From contig NC_091013.1 in assembly GCF_041296385.1 (NCBI RefSeq), positions 70,835,563 to 70,899,562 of the forward strand: 64,000 nucleotides of DNA. Reading direction: 5' to 3'. The number at the start of each line of letters is the position of its first letter. Position 1 is the first letter of the stretch. A program made the position numbers and the translations under genes. The stretch comes from Aphelocoma coerulescens. Lineage: Eukaryota > Chordata > Aves > Passeriformes > Corvidae. The notes under the pieces were generated by a model. That model saw only the letters and a program-made list of their open reading frames with translations, had not been told where the DNA came from and did no database searches. This document shows positions 47,301 to 59,290 of the stretch, piece by piece.

Positions 47301-50300
47301 TTTCCTCTTGCTTAAACATTAGTATATTAAGAATTAAATACTTGAACATATTGTGCTCCATAAAATGCTGGGTATTTTTTAGTTGCTCTATCTGGTGCTT
47401 TCTTTCTTCTACTCACACTCTTTGCTTTTACCATTCCACTGTCTTTAACATCCCATTGAATTTCAGTCTACTGAAGGCATTACACTCGGGTCTCCTTCAT
47501 TTTAATGTAAATGGGAGATGCTATTTAGAGAGTCCTGCAGACTAAGCAGTGACTGGACCTTCACCTTGAGTGTCAGCTTCCTAGAAACTCCCCACTCTCT
47601 ACTTTGAAAGACATGAATTGTTCAGAATCCTGTTTCCTTGGCTGGCTTTCACAACCCATAAGCTCAGCTTTGTTGTGGGCCAGCAGTTGTTATACTTTAT
47701 AAAGCGCTCTGTATTAAAAGTTAAATCTCACCATTCTTTTAGTTCGGATTTGCTGTAGTACTTGAGACCTAAATCACAGAAGAGGTGCCTTACTTTCAAG
47801 AAAAATCTATGTATCATGCAGATTTCAGAGAAAATATTAAATGAAAGGTTTCAAGAACCTCTAAAATAAACTAACTAGGTGTTACTTTTATTTTTTTCCC
47901 CACTATTTTTATCTCCAAAAGGATTCATCCAGTACCAGGGAATGAAATAACAATATTTAAATTACAAACTAATTATATCATAGTCAAAAGAAATATTAAT
48001 CTAGCCATTGCTTAAATGTTACTTGCTACAATCTGTTGAACATATAAAAAATATTCCCATCTCACATAACCCACAGGCTACCTGGAATTATTTTTTTTAT
48101 TTGTAAAAATATATAACTTTACCAAAACTCTAATTCTTAAGTTAATTTTCAAGTTGAAGTTTGCAAATAAAAACCTCCATATTATCTGTGGAAATTAAAA
48201 AGTAAAAAACTCTTACTGGATTTTTACCACTGAAACTTTCATGTGACACTTACATACCAGAATTCCTCTTTGCTATATAAAACCTTCAGAAAAACAATTT
48301 GGCAAGCAACATTCCTGGTTTGTTGATTAAACTAGTCCTCTAAAAGTTCACCAGAATTTCTCCCTAGAGATAGTTCGATTTAAATTCAAAGAATTATGCA
48401 ACAGTATTTCTTAAATCATCTTGAAGCCTCACTTTTCCAAACAAGATCTAGTAGAGTGACAAGACAAACTATGACCCAAGGCCCTTTAGAAAGAGGCACA
48501 ATTAAATCTAAGTCTGTAACTAGTTCTCTTGAACTCAAATATACACTATATTTAAGTGTTATTAGAAGAACAATGTTATGAGAAGAAGAGCACTCTGCTA
48601 TGTCAAGTCTGATAATGAGATCACAAGATCTAAATGATTGAGCTATCGTTCCACACTAACCCTTGAATGTAAAAGCCAATCTCAAGTAGTGCCCATTGGA
48701 TAATTTCACTCCCCCCACCCCCCTTTTAATAACAGATGGAGTCTCATCATTCTGTCTATGTTAAATTGTCTGATCTTTTCTATTAAAAGCCGTATCACAG
48801 GAATTTATTGTTGCACTAACAATATTTAAATTTTTGTGTAAATATTTTTCATGCCAGCTACCTTCTTTATGCTGAATTATTTTGGAAAGTTTTATCTAAA
48901 ATGTTTCTGGAAGCAAATTTAATGGAAACCTTTCCATACACAAAAGAATAGTATGATGTTTTTATTAAAAATACCCAGTTCACAAACAAGAAGAAAAGCC
49001 ACCAGCTGAGAGGAGGCAGGACAGCAATTAGTCATCACCATGGACAGGAAAGAGTAGCAGAAGCACTTTCTCTGGCAGTAGTTTCATTTTGGTGTGGTTT
49101 ACTTATAATTTGAAATTGCACCTTAAAGTTTTTTTTCCTACAGAACCTGAAATTGGGCCCATGCAGAAGAAAGCAGTGTGTTAGGGCAACTACTTAGTTT
49201 GGTACAAGTATCAGAGATCTCTGCGCTCCATCTAAAGCATCAGCTATACCAGTGAACCATAAAGGAATCAGGATGATCCTCCAAAGTGGTCAGTTGCCAT
49301 CTTCCCTTTTTAATTTAGGAAATCAAATGCAAAAACTACTCTGAGAAAATGCTCCATTTGCAAGTTCAAACACTCAAGTTACATAACATCCAAACTAATT
49401 TTTTTTCAAAGAACATTACTCCCTGTATGCATATAAATTGATGGGATCTGTAAGGTTCAAATCAACTTAAACTTACAGGACTCTTGGAAAACTGAATGAA
49501 AATCTGATACATAAGGTGGAAAATTTCCCTTTCACTCTTCTCTTAGATCAGTTAAAGCCAACATTTCATCAACTAATATGAAGGTGAAGGTGATATAATA
49601 AATGGCTAGTAACACAGGAATAGATAATATTTCGTAACTTGTTACCTGTGCAAAAACACTACCTCACTCTTAGATTTCTACATCTGTGAGACACTTCCAC
49701 CATAATCACTGATGCATGCTACAGGAAGAGAGGTCAGGGTGACACATAGTAGCAGTACATGGTAGCATTCTGAGTAACTTTATAAACATATGTAAAAATG
49801 AAATTATAAAATTCAGAGTCCCCTGAAAACAAAGCAAAAACCATGATCTGTTAATGCTTCTTTGTAAATTTTTTCACTGTAGCAGTGTTCCATCTCTTGG
49901 ATGCTGCTTTTTCCTACCCTATCAGCTTTTCCTGACAATGTTTCTAATGGGACTTCTTTTATCATCTAGTGCAAAACAAGGAATATAGGGGAATTATTTG
50001 TAGGTCTGGCTCAAGCAAGAGACTTCCCATGTGCTACATAATCCCCACATAGGAGCTGTAGCAGCTGTAACAAGATCATCAGGGAAAGTGTAATTTATTA
50101 TACTCAATGAGGTTGAAAAAATGACATTAGGGTACTGCTAGTCGTAACATGTGGCTTATTTAATTAGATACAAGTAATGGGAGAACTCCCCAAATTAAAT
50201 ACATCTGAGACAATTACTACATACACAACATGAAGCGCTTGAGAGCTCTGATCTCCAGATATTACCTTCAAAATGTCCACGTGCAGCATATTTACTCTCT

Positions 50301-51720
50301 CTCAATGGTTAACTTGGGTGTTTTATGACTTAGCTTGTGTAGGGAAGAACATAATTACTATTTCAGATGGAAAATAGTTTTTTTCCTTAGGATTAAATAT
50401 TACTATTAGAAAAGAATTGTCCAATAAGTTGAGAGTCTCAGTTGCAAAATATTTTCTAAGATTAAAATTAAGCACTAGCCTCATTATCTTTAGAAAATCT
50501 CATGGAAAAGGCTACAAGAATAAAGCAATATAGCCCCTTTTATTTGCAAAATACTCGTGTTAGAAGTATTCCAACAACTTTCAATTATGTTCTCCTTTCT
50601 ATATCCTGTGTCACTACATTTTTCTTGATATCAAAGGTCAGTTCCTTATATTTTCTATTTCCCTCCCTGAAAGAACTCCTTACAACAGCAATGACCAGTT
50701 CCTTCCGAATTTTTATTTACTTCAAAAGAGCTTTAGAATTTGTCTCTTTGACAGTGGATTCCACAAAATAGTACAAAATGCATGTCCCAAAGCCATAGCC
50801 AGGCCACGTCTAAATACAGGACTTCTCCCATCTACCAGGAGAATTCACCCAATTTTTTCCACTCTGAAATTGAGTGACACAGTTGTGCTACCTTTACTCC
50901 TTGGAAGCTGCCCACAGGTTTCCCAGCTCTGGCTGCAATGCTGGCAATGTCTTCTTAACTAGTGCAGCACCATTATAAAAAGAAATCAATATGGGAAAAT
51001 ATTTGTTGCTACAATTGTGGCATTCCCACAACACACATCTCAGTGGCTTTTAAATTGGAAGAGCACTAATCTTAACAAAGCACGGCAAACTGGGATTCAC
51101 TTTAACAGCTCACTTCTGATCTAGATTTAAAAAGACACATCCATACCTTTCAACAGCACAAGGCCATCACCTGGCACAGGAAAGGAGATTATGCTTTGGT
51201 TGCAGAGGTAGCAGGAAGGAATGCCTGGCCAGTGGATTTGACCAGTTTTCTTTTTACCATTTATAGCAAATAAACTAATTTCAGTGACTTTATAAATCAC
51301 ATACTTAAAAACCTTCATAATACATTTGGGTGATGTGAAAGAATAAACGTTTCAGGTATTTAGAATGGGCACATTGCTTACTGGAGCTCTTGTGTGCAGT
51401 AATGAAATTTGGGGAATTACTGTTAGAAGACGGGGGGCTCTTTTAGGAAAAATGTGGTTTGCCTTGCATAGCATCACAAGATTTGAAAAAAAAAAAAAAA
51501 GTTGCCACGTCATATTAAATTTTTACTTTATCCATGCAGGAGGGAAGGTTGCAAATCCATGTTAAGTGCAACACACTTCTAAGAAACTTGAGCAGCTTTT
51601 ACCCTACGGACAAACCTCACCGGAACTTCGTTGTTGTTCCCCCACAAAAAAACAGAATGCCACCTAAAGCAAACCTCCCGACACGGTGAGAAGACAACCC
51701 CCGCAGGAGAGTAAAACAGC
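44351..51720. other. Intergenic spacer, no gene seen
   Basis: About 7.4 kb of AT-rich DNA between the PDS5B and N4BP2L2 promoters. There are short open frames on both strands and simple A/T tracts, including an A15 at 51,486-51,500. I recognise no protein, tRNA or clear interspersed repeat. Confidence 0.6.
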
Positions 51721-51843
51721 CGAAACCCCACTGCCCGGCCCCGGGCACTTCCCATCGGGCAGGGCGCGCGGCGCGTGGGGGAAGGCCCCGCCCGCTCCCG
51801 CCCCTCCCGGAGCCACGCGCGGGGTGATAGGGCACAGGGAGGC

Positions 51844-51855
51844 GGCGCCATTTTG
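51844..51855 (-). promoter_or_regulatory. YY1-type motif GGCGCCATTTTG
   Basis: The minus strand reads CAAAATGGCGCC, identical over 12 bases to the site at 40,971-40,982 in the PDS5B island. It is antisense to N4BP2L2. Confidence 0.6.
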
Positions 51856-51859
51856 GGAG

Positions 51860-52286
51860 TGAGGGGTTGGTCTCGCTGCCCCTCCCGCGGCCGGGAGCCG
51901 CTGTCTTGAGGTTCGTGTCCTTCCCCCCGTGTGGCTGCGGCGGCTGCTGCGGCTGCTGCTCGGTCGGGCCGCGAAGGGAAGCCGCTTCTCCTCCGCCATA
52001 CCGCTGCTGCCACCGACCTGTGCCACCACGGGCGGGGAAGAGGCAGCGTGGGAATGGCGGTGTCAGCGCGCAGGAGCCGGCGGCTGCTGAGGTTCTGTTA
52101 TGTGGGCGGCGGGCTGAGGGAAGTGTTTGTGTGTGTGGGAGAGGAGTGGGCTTTGCACCGTGGGGAAGGGAGCGAGGGGGCGGCTGACACACCTCCCCGA
52201 GACATGGGGTCGGCGGCCGCGCCTTCACCTCGGACACGCTGCTGCCAGCCCGGGGTGGGAGCAGCGTCTTCTTCCCGCGGCTCCAG
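51860..52286 (+). other. N4BP2L2: Putative N4BP2L2 non-coding exon 1
   Basis: The coding exon at 54416 starts immediately after an acceptor, so an upstream exon is required. The best donor I see in the island is CGGCTCCAG followed by GTGGGTCC (GT at 52287-52288). The 5' limit is a guess placed just downstream of the YY1-type site. Other donors are possible. Confidence 0.4.
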
Positions 52287-54415
52287 GTGGGTCCTGGCGC
52301 CGTGTGGAGGGCGCTGGGCTATGCGCCTTGTGACCGCCCTACCCAGAGTGCCGGGGAAGCCAGTCAGTTCCCCTGTCTGTAGGTTCTGCCATATAGGCCT
52401 TATTTTTCCATTTGGGAAAGGTATTGTACAGGCCGAGTTCAAGGCCTTAAGTTAGTTAGTTGATTGAACCTTCTGGATGTTTCACATGTCATTTAAAGTG
52501 GTAAATAAGTTTGGCATCGCATGTGCTGGCTCAGGTTCAATGCTTACAACCAGTTATTTACAGAAATTATATAGACCAGAGCTTGTCCCATTCAAGAGGT
52601 GCGAATGTCAGAAAGACTGCGGTTTCCTTGAGCATACTTGCTCTGTCCTCCCCAAGGATGCAGGTGGATATGGTTTTACATGCAGCTTTACTCTCTCCAA
52701 GGTTAGTGAGGGAAAGTCTGTTAGAGATTAGCAAGAAAGGATGTTCGTATGTGAGACAGTTATGGAGCAGCATCCTTGTCATTGGAGATCTTGTCATGCA
52801 GCAAGTGTTGACATGTTTGCTCTTTTAATTCCACATCAGGAAATGGGGTCTGCTTAAACACCATCCCAGAAGAAGATGGGGATATAAAAGCTAATAAAAG
52901 TAATTTTTTTCCCCCAATACTGTTTTTGAGTGGAGGCAGAGTAGCATTTTTTTTATAGGTGGGGATAGACTCAATAATTAGTAGTAATGTCATACTTGCT
53001 TTCTAATGTCCAAAAATGAAGAACTAAGAAGATAGAGGTATGCACAATCCACATATATCCTGGGGGGAGGAGGAGAGAACATTGTACCAATTCTGAGGAA
53101 GAGAGAGTTGCATGGCCATGTTTCTTTGCCTTCTGACAGTAGTGCTTTCTTCCAGGTACTAAAGTCAAGTGTGGGCAGTAAAATCTCCTTCATTTAGACA
53201 TTTTGAAGTTGAGAATGGCCGGTTTCTCTTCGTTTGGATGGTAGGTGAAAAAGTGCCTTTTCTTGTCAGTTTTGCAAGTAAACATGACGGGATAATGGTT
53301 ACTTACAAATCTTCCCATAACACTACCTGCAGATCCTTTTCAGATAAAGAAAAAAGTTATTTTCTCATCCAGGATGAAGAGCATGTGGCATTTTGTTAAT
53401 TACTCCTAGAGAGTTGAAATGTTTCAGAAAACAGTAGAATAAACCCTCCAGTAGGATAAACATGTTCTTTCTTGTTTGAAACTGCATTTACTTGGAGGGG
53501 AAGAATTTGGTCTTTATTGCGTACTGTGTAGACTTCAAAATCCAAGAAATCCAGACTAATAGATGGATAATGGCATGTCACCGTGGTTAGTGCCATCTTG
53601 CTTTGTCTTTGCTCATGTCTGAACCTTTCTGGAACTTACTGGTTTAATTCTTAGAATGCAATCTATTTGGGACAGGGATTTTTTTTTTCTTTTCTTTTTT
53701 TTTTTAATGTGTTTAATTTTAGAAGACTTGCAAGCAAGTGATCTTGGTCCCTAACACAAGTCCAGAAGTCTTTAGCAGTTCCAAAACGAGAACCATAATA
53801 ACAGATTGCAGCTTTGATTTTAAGTCTTACTTGACTAGTCCTAAATTACGAATGTCACCCAGCACCTGTTTGATTGGTGTTAAATGAGTTAGTTGAGTTT
53901 GGTTCATGTCACAGAAAACAATCCCCAGGGTTGAAGTATTTGCATTTTTGTTGCTCGTATTAGTAGTGTGTTGCTCATGATTTCAGGCATCAGTTTGGTG
54001 CATTGGAAATTAGCACATGCTTATCTTTAAAAGTGGTTTCAAACACTTGGCAGAATAACACAGGTAGCAGAGAGCAGTAGTAACATAGGTCAGCTATTGT
54101 TGATGTAATTAAATTTTAAAATAGTCGCTTTTTAAAAGCATGATTTGTAAATTTTTTAATGCATATCATAAAATGCGGCTGCTGGACTGATACAGCACTA
54201 ATTTAGTTCTGTACTAAAGATGAGCAATAAATAATGTAGCAGTCTTGTTTAAACCATACTTGTGGTAGGTGGTGTCTGTTTTTCTTCTGGGTGAGTTCTA
54301 CATTCTAGTTGTGGCCATGGAGGGTGTGATGTCATAGGCCTGAATAACTTCAGCTTTTTTTATACTTTACTTAAAAAATGTGCATGCTGATAACATATTC
54401 TTTTTTGTTTCTAAG
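52287..54415 (+). other. N4BP2L2: N4BP2L2 intron 1
   Basis: Inferred intron of about 2.1 kb from the CpG island donor to the acceptor TTTTTTGTTTCTAAG at 54415. It contains a T-rich tract at about 53,680-53,705. I see no repeat family or other exon, but an additional 5' UTR exon cannot be excluded. Confidence 0.55.
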
Positions 54416-55854
54416 ATGCTTCATGCTGAAAATACAGTAAGGCTCTTGGAGTGTCAGGACGAAATCAGAATTGAACCATCTTCTAAAATAATGAAGTCAA
54501 CAGAAGGGGCTTGTGAGAAACTCCCTGATGATGATAACAAAGGTACTCAGGAGAAGGTGGATGTTGAGAAAAAGTCAAATGGTTGTATACCTTTGTGTGC
54601 CTTAGATACACAAGGGCAACATGAAATGCAGAACCAAGAGGAAATACTTACTGGTGTCTTGGGATCCTTGAATGAAGTTCTCCCTGAAAATAATCCAGTA
54701 CTTTGTCAGCCAGTTGATTTAGAAACTGTGCAGAATGTAAATCCTCCGTTTGCATCAATAAATGACTCTAAAGCTGAAGCAGAAAAAGGCCCTTTTATTA
54801 CAAATAATGCTGGCGAAGATAATATTGAGAAAAGCAGTACATTATTCTCAGTAAATAGAAATGAATCAGATGAAGACTTTTTTACAAGCAAAGATTTCAT
54901 AGGACCGATTTACAAGCCTGCCAAAAGTAACAAACAGGACAAATCTGGCAATTGTAGTGGATGTAGGAACAATGAAGGAGATGAGAATGAATTACATGGG
55001 AACAGATCTAAAAGAAAGGAGGCAAAGAAGATGCAGGCTGTTTCTGCCGCTGTACCAGAAATAGATGATGAACTGGACCAGTTCTATAAAGAAATTCACC
55101 AGCTGGAAAATGAAAATTTAGATACTAATCTTCAGGAAAAAGAAACTGAAATTTCTCAGGAACAGGACTCTCCATTTAACTGTAGTCAAAGCTCAGAAGA
55201 GAATTCTCAACCTGTATTGTTGGGCAGTCCGCAGCCATTTTACGAGAATGGACAGTGTTTTTCGGGAGAACAGAACAGTCAGAAAACAAGCAAAGAGCAG
55301 CAGTCAGTTTTGGAAACAGGTGGCTGGAAAACTGAAAATACTTTTAATGGCCAAGTTGATGCTTGGAACTGCTCAGTGCCTGAATTCAGACCTGCTTGGC
55401 AGACTAGTGCATCTTTCAGAAAACCTCAGGGATCTCTTCCTCCTAGATTCAACCATCAATCCCATTTTCAGATACTTAATTCCCTACCACAAATCCAAAA
55501 TACTCTCTCTCCTCAGAATGGGGGACTTTCTTATGAAAATTATCATTGTTACCATGAAAATACTGATATCAACAGTTGTGGTCCATTGCTTGATCAAAAT
55601 ACCAACTATTCTGGTCATATGGACATCCATTCTACTCAGGTCTTCAGGAATGGAAATAATGATCAGAATGGACTCCACAGTAATGGTTTCTGTGAAACCA
55701 GAGAAGAATGTTGGAAGGGTTCAAAAGCTGACAGTAGAGAAGGAATGCACAGCTTTTCTTCATTGCAGTTATCTGAAGAAGGATTCAGTTGTTCACGGAA
55801 ATTGCTTTTAATCTTAAGAGGCCTTCCAGGTTCAGGGAAATCAACACTTTCTCG
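54416..55854 (+). CDS. N4BP2L2: N4BP2L2 coding exon with start codon (residues 1-480)
   Basis: This 1,439-base exon encodes 479 codons plus two bases of an arginine codon. The ATG is the first codon after the acceptor (TTTCTAAG then ATG), and MLHAENTVRLLECQDEIRIE aligns end to end with the human start. Asp/Glu/Asn/Ser-rich, probably disordered sequence fills most of it. Two blocks stand out as conserved with human N4BP2L2: FTSKDFIGPIYKP (about 156-168) and EIDDELDQFYKEI (215-227). At the end is LLLILRGLPGSGKSTLSR, with a Walker A motif GLPGSGKS at residues 469-476 (K475). The donor is CTCG followed by GTAAGT. The frame upstream of the ATG (from 54380) is intronic. The shadow frame at 55,248-55,811 is not a gene. 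Confidence 0.96.
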
Positions 55855-55969
55855 GTAAGTAAAGACTTAAAGCTTGAGAAGTTTATTCAAATAAAAATTT
55901 TTAAGAATTTGAATATATCTGTAAGCACTTAGGAAACTTTTTAGTTTGTGAATTAGGTTATTAAAATGC

Positions 55970-56035
55970 AGTAGTTTAGTATTTGCTGTCACTTGTACTT
56001 AGTGAATGCAAGTGACAGTAAATATTAAAAATACT
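55970..56035 (+). ncRNA. Candidate miRNA-like hairpin in N4BP2L2 intron 2
   Basis: Positions 55975-55995 pair base for base with 56009-56029: 21 pairs, including two G-T wobbles and the exact core CTGTCACTTG / CAAGTGACAG. The stem extends two pairs inward, and by AGTA/TACT outward after a 1x2 internal loop, for 27 pairs in 66 bases with a loop of about 9. It is in the sense orientation about 115 bases into the intron. The geometry is like a short pre-miRNA. Expression is unknown, and it could instead be a relic of an inverted-repeat transposon. Confidence 0.35.
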
Positions 56036-58014
56036 TACTTGGGGGTTTTGTCTCCTTCAGAGTTTTGATGAACAGGAGCTCCTCTGTGTTAAATTTAATG
56101 TGTTGAGCATCCATTAAATTGCATCATCTTTTATTCTGAAATTTTCAAGTGTACTAAGTGTATGTGATGGTCTGCTGCTTTTTTTTTTTAAATTCTTAAA
56201 TTCCCTAATTTAAAAAAAAATCCCATCAAATCTAACAATGTCAATTTGACTGAACCATAAGTACGTTTTCATGCCCATGCAAAAATTTTCAAAGGCCATT
56301 AGAAGAACGCTGCTACTCTGAAAAGACTTGTTTTCAGTGTGTACTGATGAAACTGAGCATTGTCTCATTCACTTTTTTCATAGTATGGTCTGTCAACTGC
56401 TTTTCTTTATTTGAGAAAAGCACACAAGGAAAGTATTATTTTTTCTTCAAACTAAGCTTGCTGAAGTCTGACAGGGTTAAAAGAAGATACCATCTCCAAC
56501 TTGGATTTTCACTTGGTGTTTTTGGCCTAGTTCAAAAAGCACAGAAAGTTGACAGAGCACAGACACTACCTGTATTAAGTGAAAATAAGTTTCTCTTGTG
56601 TATATAAAAAAAAGACATTACTAAGTCAGTACTTAACTGATCGAGTTTCATCCAGAAACTACATCACAGGTGGGATGTCTTCTGTAATTGTCATCTGTTG
56701 GGGGCAAGAAGTCTGTGAAATAGATACAGTCATCATGTTCTTACTTGTTTTTTATATAAAGGAGTAACATTCCATTTGTGGAGTTTTTCCTGATATTTAG
56801 GAGACAGTGATCTCCATATCATAGCTAGAAATTTCTAATAGGTATTTTTCTTACATGTTTGAGTGATTTTTGCTATAATATTTTATTGTTACTGATTGCT
56901 GTATTTTGCAAGCCTGCATTTTTGAAGCTGCATGTCCCCATGTGATATTACTGCAGTAATTCCTTCAATATGTGAAGGTAACATAAAAAATTGGAAAAAT
57001 AAGCCTGTGGAAAAAATGCTGCTTCATTCAGTTCAGGGACTGGATAATACTTAATGTGAAGATACCAAATAGATTTGTTTTCCATGTTTGATGTGCTAAA
57101 TTGTTTTTGAGTCTTTCTCCAAATATATGACTCATATTGTCTGAAAAGGTCTAAATATCTTCAGGTTTTTAAGAGCACACATTTGTGCTTTTTCTCCTCT
57201 CATTAATGAGATCAGTTACTAATCTTAGCAGATGGGAAACTGGGCACTATGAGATCAAGGTTAAGAATAGTTACCAAAAGTGGGTGCAGAATTTGAACTG
57301 CTTGGTACTTGTTTTTCAGCGTATTCAATTACGTGCAGTTTCATATGTTTAATGCTTGGTTGCAGTTGTGTATCCCCATGAAATCATCTCAGGGTCTTGG
57401 ATATCTTGGGGAAAAAACATCCCAGAATTAATGGGTGCCTATGAGAAAAATACATGTATTATTAGTTGAATCTTAATAAACATGTTTGGAACATGTTTTT
57501 CTATGTAGCATCATAGAATTCTGCAGTGTAGACTAGACAGCAATGATGTTACATCTGAGTCATATTAACACCTACAGGTATCTTTGCAGGTGTGGCATCT
57601 TTGGCACCTGCAGACAAACCTCTACTGTTTGTGTCAGTAAAATAACTGTGAAGGAAAAGCAGAGAACTGACATCATCTGTGTGGATCAGCACTAGAGGGG
57701 AATGAGGTGTATCTTGCAAGTGGGTTTCCCAGTAGGAAATGACAACAGAGCCAGTAGTGAGACCTTGGAATCTCAAATTTCTATTTGTGTTTTGCACCGA
57801 GTAAGGGTTTGTAAGTACAGACACTTTTCTTCCCACTCGCAAACTTGACTTGTGTCTGTCTTGAATCTTCCACTGAAGTTTGTGCTTTGTTTTGACTCTT
57901 CCATTCCAACTAAGCAGTTGGAATTATGGGCACGTTTTTTGGAAGAGACTAGTGGATGTGAACTAGTCCATTGTTCTGCTTGGAGGAGGTTAGTCACTGT
58001 CACTGGATCAGGTC

Positions 58015-59290
58015 AGGTATGTCTTTGTCAGGCCTGATCTTAAAAACCCCACAGATTCTGTGGTGTCACCAAACTTTTCTAGTGCAGTACAGCCCACCTA
58101 AGTAAGGAAGTTCTTCCTAATCTCCAAACTGAAGTTCCCAAGCCACAATTTGCATGTCCTGTGTAATAACGTGTGCTGTTACATGGTAGAATCTGGCTCG
58201 TCTTCCTTGCAGCTTCCCTTCTGGTAAGGAATGGGCGTATTCACTGTAATAGGCTGACATCAGATCTTTTACTGTCTCCACTGCCAGACTAAACAAGCCT
58301 AGCTGCTGTTAACCTCTCCTTGGAGGTTGTATGCCCATAGCCATCTTGGTAGCCATCTGTTCAGCCCTTCCATGTTTTTCAGCATGTCTTTTGAACTGGG
58401 AAGTCCCACACTGGACACAGTATTTCAGTATTGACCACACAAGAGTCAGGCAGACCTTCTCTGATGATCTGCTGGCCACACTAAACTAAAAATATACTAA
58501 ATACACACTAAAGTAAACCTATCCTAAAGCCCAGGTTGTGGTGTGCCCCACCTTTGATGAGAGTACACCATTCACTCATCTCATTTGATGTCCACTGTAA
58601 TCCTCCGACTCTTTTCAACAGAGCTGCTCAACCACTCACTTTCCCACCTGTGCTGATGCTCAGGTTTCATCAGTTGCAGAACTTAGTCTTTCCTTGTTGA
58701 GCTTCGTGGTGTTTTGCTTAGCCCAGTTCTCGGGTTTCTCAGTGGCCTTTTGAATAGAAGCCTCACTGTTTGGCTCAGTGTTGAGCCTCACTGCTGATTT
58801 GGTGTCACCTGCAAGCTCTCTGCCTCATCATCCAGGTTAATGATGAAGATACTGAAAAAAATTGGTCCCACTGTATCCTTTGCTGTTCTCTACTTGTTAC
58901 TGGCTGGGAGATGATGTTGGAAGTTTTGATAGTTTCTGAGTATGCTGCAGTCATCACTCAGTCCTCATTGACAAAGGCGCTTGTTTCATCAGACAGTGCA
59001 TTCTGGTTAGTAAAGAATGATTTGTCTTTTGCAAAACCCTCATTGACTCTTCCTGGTTACCTTCACTTCTTTAACATGTTTGGAAATAGATTCCAAGAGG
59101 ATGCACTCCATTGTTTCCAGAACAGAGCTTAGGTGAGGTTGAGCAGCCATTAGTTCTTTGGGTCTTTGTCTTTACTTGCCTTAAATATGAGCATAACACC
59201 GGCCATTTCTGGGTCATTAAGGAACTCCCCTCATCTCATGGATTTATTTCCTGTGTCCACCTGACTTAGACAATCCTAGCCCCTGAGGCC
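58015..59290 (-). repeat. Long degraded CR1 LINE copy
   Basis: Reverse-complement CR1 landmarks run in order over about 1.3 kb: GAAGTTCTTCCTAATCTCCA, GACTAAACAAGCCTAGCTGC, TCCCACACTGGACACAGTAT, GATCTGCTGGCCACAC, TTGTTGAGCTTCGTGG, TTTGGTGTCACCTGCAAGCT, CATCCAGGTTAATGATGAAG and CATTTCTGGGTCATTAAGG. The extreme 3' end (TCATAGAATC) is not clear. It extends further toward the CR1 body than any other copy in the window. It lies antisense in N4BP2L2 intron 2 and has no intact coding region. Limits are approximate. Confidence 0.75.

Larger units (their letters stand above)
51720..52340. promoter_or_regulatory. N4BP2L2: CpG island, N4BP2L2 promoter
   Basis: About 600 bases of GC-rich, CpG-dense sequence with GC boxes, a YY1-type GGCGCCATTTTG (51,844-51,855) and a CGG/CTG-rich run (about 51,933-51,963). 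It lies 2.1 kb upstream of the N4BP2L2 start exon on the same strand, so I infer that it is that gene's promoter with a non-coding first exon. The overlapping long frames on both strands (up to 206 residues, with alanine runs from the CGG/CTG repeat) are compositional artefacts. Confidence 0.82.

Noticed and set aside
51579..52455. Open frames of 106-206 residues in the N4BP2L2 CpG island
   Set aside because: Same compositional cause; alanine runs come from a CGG/CTG repeat, and no frame is spliced convincingly to the coding exon.
55248..55811. 187-residue frame inside the N4BP2L2 exon
   Set aside because: Shadow of the real reading frame in another phase; it shows no similarity to any family I know.
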